A stretch of 64,000 nucleotides of DNA. Origin: Caldichromatium japonicum (GTDB taxonomy: Bacteria > Pseudomonadota > Gammaproteobacteria > Chromatiales > Chromatiaceae). Positions 60,822 to 64,000 of the stretch are shown piece by piece; position 1 is the stretch's first letter; each line of letters opens with the position of its first letter. The position numbers and the translations under genes are program-made. The stretch is taken from positions 806,001-870,000 of the forward strand of contig NZ_CP048029.1 of NCBI RefSeq assembly GCF_011290485.1, read 5' to 3'. The notes under the pieces were generated by a model. The model saw nothing but the letters and a program-made list of their open reading frames with translations. It had not been told where the DNA came from and made no database searches.

Positions 60822-60829
60822 GCAGTATC
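60809..60829. promoter_or_regulatory. Palindromic operator between the divergent units
   Basis: GATACTG and CAGTATC form a perfect 7-7-7 inverted repeat with spacer TATATTG. It lies 33 bases before the RHH gene and about 50 bases before the divergent unknown gene, which suits control of both by the RHH protein. Confidence 0.7.
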
Positions 60830-60861
60830 TTCGCAGTACAACCGCCGCAACGAGGGCACCC

Positions 60862-61095
60862 ATGGCCAAGGGCAAGACCAGCACGCTGACCTTCCGCATC
60901 GAACCGGCGCTGAAGGAGGCGCTGCGCGCCGCCGCCGAGCGTGAGCACCGATCGATTGCCAACATGGTGGAAGTGCTGATCCGCGACTGGTGCGGGCGGA
61001 ACGGCATCGCGATTCCCGAGCAGGGCGCGCTGTTCGCGGAGGAGCGTCAGCCGTCGGCGCATGAATCGGCGACGAAGAAGGGGAGGAAGGGCTGA
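60862..61095 (+). CDS. Ribbon-helix-helix (CopG/Arc-type) regulator
   Basis: This 77-residue protein starts KGKTSTLTFRIEPALKEALR, a beta-strand then helix, followed by EREHRSIANMVEVLIRDWCG, the second helix of the RHH fold. The tail is basic. RHH dimers bind short palindromes, and one lies directly upstream. Its stop overlaps the methyltransferase start as TGATG, which points to co-translation. It may regulate the modification genes. Confidence 0.85.
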   Translation: MAKGKTSTLTFRIEPALKEALRAAAEREHRSIANMVEVLIRDWCGRNGIAIPEQGALFAEERQPSAHESATKKGRKG

Positions 61096-64000
61096 TGGCG
61101 ACGAAGAAGGAAGCCGCGCGTGGCAAGAAGCCCGCTGCGCCGCGCATAACGCGCGCGAAGACCAACAACAAGCGCCCAATCGAATCCTACGAACATCGGG
61201 ACAAGCAGCGCGTCAACAACCCGCCCGTGGGGCTGGTGACGCCGGAGACCGACCCGGACGCGGGCGCGAAGAAGACCTACGCCTACGACCCGCACCTCGA
61301 CCCGCAACTGGTCTGGGCGGGCAAGGCCGAGCATACCTCCTTCGAGGTGCCCACCGTATCGCTCCACGTCCACGAGCGCATCGACCCCAAGACCATCATC
61401 GAGGCGGTGCGGAAGAACGCCCTCACCCCCAGCCCCTCTCCCGGTGGGAGAGGGGAGCGCGAAGCGCCGGGTGAGGGCTATCAACTCCCCCTGTTCGAAG
61501 AAGAGCGCAAAGAGCCGCTGCGCGAGGCCGTCGAGTTCTACCGGCACAAGCACGGCTGGAGCAATCGCCTCATCGCCGGCGATAGCCTGCTGGTGATGAA
61601 CTCGCTCCTGGAAAAAGAGGGCCTGGCCGGCAAGGTGCAGATGATCTACATCGACCCGCCCTACGGCATCAAGTACGGCTCCAACTTCCAGCCCTTCGTC
61701 AACAAGCGCGACGTTAAGGACGGCAAGGACGAGGACCTGACCGCCGAGCCGGAGCAGATCCGCGCCTTCCGCGACACCTGGGAACTGGGCATCCATTCCT
61801 ACCTCACCTACCTGCGCGACCGCTTGCTTTTGGCGCGCGAACTCCTCACCGAGAGCGGCAGCATCTTTGTGCAGATCAGCGACGAGAACGTGCACCACGT
61901 GCGGGAGTTGATGGATGAGGTGTTTGGGGCGGGCCACTTCATCGCCTGCATTGCGTTTAAGACTTCCATTGGTCTCGGTTCCCAGCATCTCGACCGAGTA
62001 TACGACCATATTGCGTGGTACGCGAAAGACAAGGATAAGGTGAAATACCGACAATTGTACTTGTCACTAGAAAGAGGCGAAGAAGGCGCAACTCGTTACA
62101 CCTATGTTAGGCTGCCCAATGGTGAGGAGAGGTTATTGACGGGAGAGGAGAGGGAGAAGGCAGATCGTCTCCCTGGGGGGGCAAGGTTCTTTACAGATCA
62201 AGGTCTCACGTCGCGCACCGGTTCTGATACCACAAGAAAAGCATTTGTCTTTGAAGGTAAGGAATATGTTCCCACAGTCGGCGGTTGGAGAACCAGCATC
62301 GAAGGATTAGCGCGCTTGGCTCAGGCTGGGCGAGTACTAAAGGCAGGAGCAACGCTGCGTTTCAAGAAGTTCTTTGATGATTTCGGTGCGATTGCACTTA
62401 CAAACTTCTGGGCAGATGTTGGGGGCGGGATTCAAAGCCGATCAGATCCAAAAATCTACGCAGTTCAAACGAACACAGCTGTCATCGAGCGCTGCCTCCT
62501 GATGACCACCGACCCGGGCGACCTGGTCTTCGACCCCACCTGCGGCAGCGGCACCACGGCCTATGTGGCCGAGCAGTGGGGGCGGCGCTGGATCACCTGC
62601 GACACCTCGCGCGTGGCGCTCACGCTCGCCCGCCAGCGCCTGATGACCGCCGTCTTCGACTACTACGAACTGGCCTATCCCTCACCCCAGCCCTCTCCCT
62701 CCGGGAGAGGAAGCGGAGAGAGTGTCCGCCATCCCGGAGAGAGAGGGAGTGATGGAAACCCTCTCCCAGCGGGAGAGGGTGGCCGAAGGCCGGGTGAGGG
62801 CATACAAGGCGTCTGGAACGGCTTCAAGTACAAGACCGTCCCGCACGTCACGCTCAAGTCCATCGCCAACAACCCGGAGATTGACGGCATCCACGCCCGC
62901 TGGCAGGCGCGCCTCGAACCCATCCGCGAGCAGTTGAATAAACTGCTCAAGAAAAAATGGCAGGAGTGGGAAATACCGCGTGAGACGGAAGATGCTTGGC
63001 CGAAAGAAGCCAAGAAACTGCTCGCCGACTGGTGGCAGTTGCGCCGCAAGCGCCAGGAGGAGATAGACGCCGCCATCGCTCGCCATGCGCCGCAGGAGAC
63101 GCTCTACGACCAGCCCTTTGTGGACCGCAAGAAGGTGCGCGTGACCGGGCCGTTCACGGTGGAGGCCGTGCCTGCTCCAGCGGTGAAATCAGTGGATGAT
63201 TTACTCCCCTCTCCCTTTGGGAGAGGGGCCGGGGGTGAGGGAGTTAGGGGTGAGGGCAAAAAGCCGCTGCCTCAGGACCTACTGGAATTTGCCCGTCAGT
63301 TGCGGAAAGAGCAAACGGATGCCGAACGCTTAATGTGGTCGCTGTTGCGCGATCGACGTTTGGCAGGATTCAAGTTCCGCCGGCAACATCCCGTTGAACC
63401 GTACGTCCTCGATTTCTATTGCCACGAAGCGCGACTTGCGGTTGAGCTTGACGGCGGCCAGCACAACGAACCCGATGCGCGGGCGCGGGATGAACAGCGC
63501 ACAACGTTCCTCGAATCTCAGAGTATTCGCGTGTTGAGGTTCTGGAATAACGATGTTCTGAAAAACACAGAGGGTGTATTGCAGGCGATCTATGATGCTC
63601 TCACCCAGGGGGAGAGCCTCACCCCAACCCTCTCCCAGGGGGAGACCCTCACCCCAACCCTCTCCCAGAGGGAGGCCCTCACCCCAACCCTCTCCCAGAG
63701 GGAGGCCCTCACCCCAACCCTCTCCCAGAGGGAGGCCCTCACCCCAGCCCTCTCCCAAAGGGAGGCCCTCACCCCAGCCCTCTCCCAAAGGGAGAGGGAG
63801 TTTGTGGCCGATGCTTCCATCGCCCGCTCCGGCGAGACCCTGCGCCAGGCTGAATGGCGCGACGAACTCCTGCGCGCCGGCATTCGCGGCAAGGCCGGGC
63901 AATACATCCGCTTCGCCCGCCTGGAGCCGCTCCCCGGCTGCCGCTTCCTGCACGCCGAAGGCGAGACCCGCCCCTCCGCCGAAGGCGCCGATTCGGTGCG
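61095..64000 (+). CDS. Beta-class adenine DNA methyltransferase with embedded repeats and DUF559 domain (partial)
   Basis: This open frame of at least 968 codons runs off the right edge. The N-terminus is basic (KKEAARGKKPAAPRITRAKT). The catalytic motif DPPYGIKYG is at residues 187-195, and the SAM motif FDPTCGSGTT is at about 479-488, the beta-class order (as in type III Mod and similar enzymes). VFGAGHFIACIAFKTSIGLG lies between them. After about residue 570 come VWNGFKYKTVPHVTLKSIAN and a helical region. REP-like insertions occupy residues 109-130, 528-571, 704-721 and 835-901 approximately, with a DUF559 domain at 722-835. The methyltransferase part resumes at FVADASIARSGETLRQAEWR. Start overlaps the RHH stop. 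Whether the insertions abolish activity is unknown. Confidence 0.85.
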   Translation, partial: MATKKEAARGKKPAAPRITRAKTNNKRPIESYEHRDKQRVNNPPVGLVTPETDPDAGAKKTYAYDPHLDPQLVWAGKAEHTSFEVPTVSLHVHERIDPKTIIEAVRKNALTPSPSPGGRGEREAPGEGYQLPLFEEERKEPLREAVEFYRHKHGWSNRLIAGDSLLVMNSLLEKEGLAGKVQMIYIDPPYGIKYGSNFQPFVNKRDVKDGKDEDLTAEPEQIRAFRDTWELGIHSYLTYLRDRLLLARELLTESGSIFVQISDENVHHVRELMDEVFGAGHFIACIAFKTSIGLGSQHLDRVYDHIAWYAKDKDKVKYRQLYLSLERGEEGATRYTYVRLPNGEERLLTGEEREKADRLPGGARFFTDQGLTSRTGSDTTRKAFVFEGKEYVPTVGGWRTSIEGLARLAQAGRVLKAGATLRFKKFFDDFGAIALTNFWADVGGGIQSRSDPKIYAVQTNTAVIERCLLMTTDPGDLVFDPTCGSGTTAYVAEQWGRRWITCDTSRVALTLARQRLMTAVFDYYELAYPSPQPSPSGRGSGESVRHPGERGSDGNPLPAGEGGRRPGEGIQGVWNGFKYKTVPHVTLKSIANNPEIDGIHARWQARLEPIREQLNKLLKKKWQEWEIPRETEDAWPKEAKKLLADWWQLRRKRQEEIDAAIARHAPQETLYDQPFVDRKKVRVTGPFTVEAVPAPAVKSVDDLLPSPFGRGAGGEGVRGEGKKPLPQDLLEFARQLRKEQTDAERLMWSLLRDRRLAGFKFRRQHPVEPYVLDFYCHEARLAVELDGGQHNEPDARARDEQRTTFLESQSIRVLRFWNNDVLKNTEGVLQAIYDALTQGESLTPTLSQGETLTPTLSQREALTPTLSQREALTPTLSQREALTPALSQREALTPALSQREREFVADASIARSGETLRQAEWRDELLRAGIRGKAGQYIRFARLEPLPGCRFLHAEGETRPSAEGADSV
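61419..61485. repeat. REP-like palindromic repeat inside the methyltransferase gene (copy 1)
   Basis: The stretch encodes LTPSPSPGGRGEREAPGEG and holds the hairpin CCCCTCTCCCGGTGGGAGAGGGG. It is of a class of palindromic repeats that normally lie between genes. It adds whole codons, so the frame is kept. It lies before the catalytic domain. Confidence 0.85.
62676..62806. repeat. REP-like palindromic repeat cluster (copy 2)
   Basis: About 130 bases with several CCCTCTCCC and GGGAGAGG arms encode PSPQPSPSGRGSGESVRHPG and NPLPAGEGGRRPGEG. It sits between YYELAY and the FKYKTVPHVTLK segment and keeps the frame. Confidence 0.8.
63204..63257. repeat. REP-like palindromic repeat before the DUF559 domain (copy 3)
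   Basis: The hairpin CCCCTCTCCC-TTTG-GGAGAGGGG is in this stretch, which encodes LPSPFGRGAGGEGVRGEG. It marks the left boundary of the DUF559 insertion. Confidence 0.85.
63258..63599 (+). other. DUF559 (Vsr-like nuclease) domain inserted in the methyltransferase frame
   Basis: About 114 residues start KKPLPQDLLEFARQLRKEQT and include FKFRRQHPVEPYVLDFYCHE and LAVELDGGQHNEPDARARDE. This is the DUF559 family, related to the very-short-patch-repair endonuclease fold, with an acidic DxE-like core in DFY...ELDGGQH. It ends VLRFWNNDVLKNTEGVLQAI. It is flanked on both sides by REP-like repeats and is in the methyltransferase frame. Free-standing DUF559 genes are common, so it may be an inserted gene captured in frame. 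Confidence 0.85.
63597..63795. repeat. 30-bp tandem repeats, six units, on the right of DUF559
   Basis: Six near-identical 30-bp units (starts at 63616, 63646, 63676, 63706, 63736 and 63766) follow a partial unit. Each encodes ten residues of the type LTPTLSQREA and contains a CTCCC...GGGAG hairpin. As 30 is a multiple of three, copy number can change without a frameshift. Confidence 0.92.

Noticed and set aside
61047-62054. 335-codon minus-strand open frame
   Set aside because: It is the shadow of the methyltransferase and shows no family-like motifs.
63597-63795. Possible CRISPR array in the regular repeats
   Set aside because: The 30-bp units are directly adjacent with no unique spacers and they are coding.
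63330-63953. Long minus-strand open frame with repeated LPLGEGWGEG-type residues
   Set aside because: It is the antisense reading of the REP-like repeats and DUF559 domain; the plus strand carries the recognisable families.

Overview
The window looks like a chromosomal segment of a purple sulfur bacterium (Chromatiaceae, Gammaproteobacteria). The main pointer is the gene order small subunit - isp1 - isp2 - large subunit of a membrane-bound [NiFe] hydrogenase, an arrangement known from Allochromatium and Thiocapsa. The Gram-negative envelope block, high GC content and a BluB gene agree with this, but the genus is an inference.

Layout. 1-13,000: the end of a LysM-type gene, dprA, smg and topA, then an L,D-transpeptidase, an RlmI-like methyltransferase, a YyaL-type thioredoxin-fold protein, an unknown Rossmann-like protein, an isoprenylcysteine-methyltransferase-like membrane protein and xth. 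10,750-15,615: a polyamine block (Orn/Lys/Arg decarboxylase, carboxynorspermidine dehydrogenase and decarboxylase) that suggests spermidine is made by the carboxyspermidine route. 15,760-16,430: a small heat-shock gene with a near-perfect CIRCE operator and a terminator. 16,425-30,900 (minus strand): the canonical rpsB-tsf-pyrH-frr-uppS-cdsA-dxr-rseP-bamA-skp-lpxD-fabZ-lpxA-lpxB-rnhB block, with many stop/start overlaps. 31,100-35,060: map, glnD and a small secreted protein. 35,300-40,544: a HupH-C-type accessory gene and the hydrogenase operon.

40,600-46,650 is a decay and insertion zone. It holds a ruined outer-membrane porin and a ruined sodium:solute symporter (with an intact small accessory subunit between them), a broken IS630 transposase, and an IS605-type element with an intact TnpB. 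46,780-51,560 returns to housekeeping: bluB, creA, a FAD oxidoreductase, a DUF3365 haem protein, a YkgJ protein and psd.

51,840-64,000 is an accessory island. A SNF2-type helicase gene is broken by an early stop, a 10-bp duplication and an IS607 element whose far flank no longer carries the rest of the helicase. Beyond it lie remnants of a satellite-phage-like replication module (AlpA, Toprim/DUF3987 primase and small genes), a two-gene unit of unknown function, a divergent ribbon-helix-helix regulator with a palindromic operator, and a large beta-class adenine methyltransferase that runs off the window. The methyltransferase reading frame stays open through four insertions of palindromic REP-like repeats, and through a whole DUF559 nuclease-like domain carried in frame between two of them. 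The helicase, methyltransferase, regulator and two unknown proteins look like a defence or modification cassette now partly decayed. Three separate genes here were frameshifted by short tandem duplications of 7, 10 and 19 bp.
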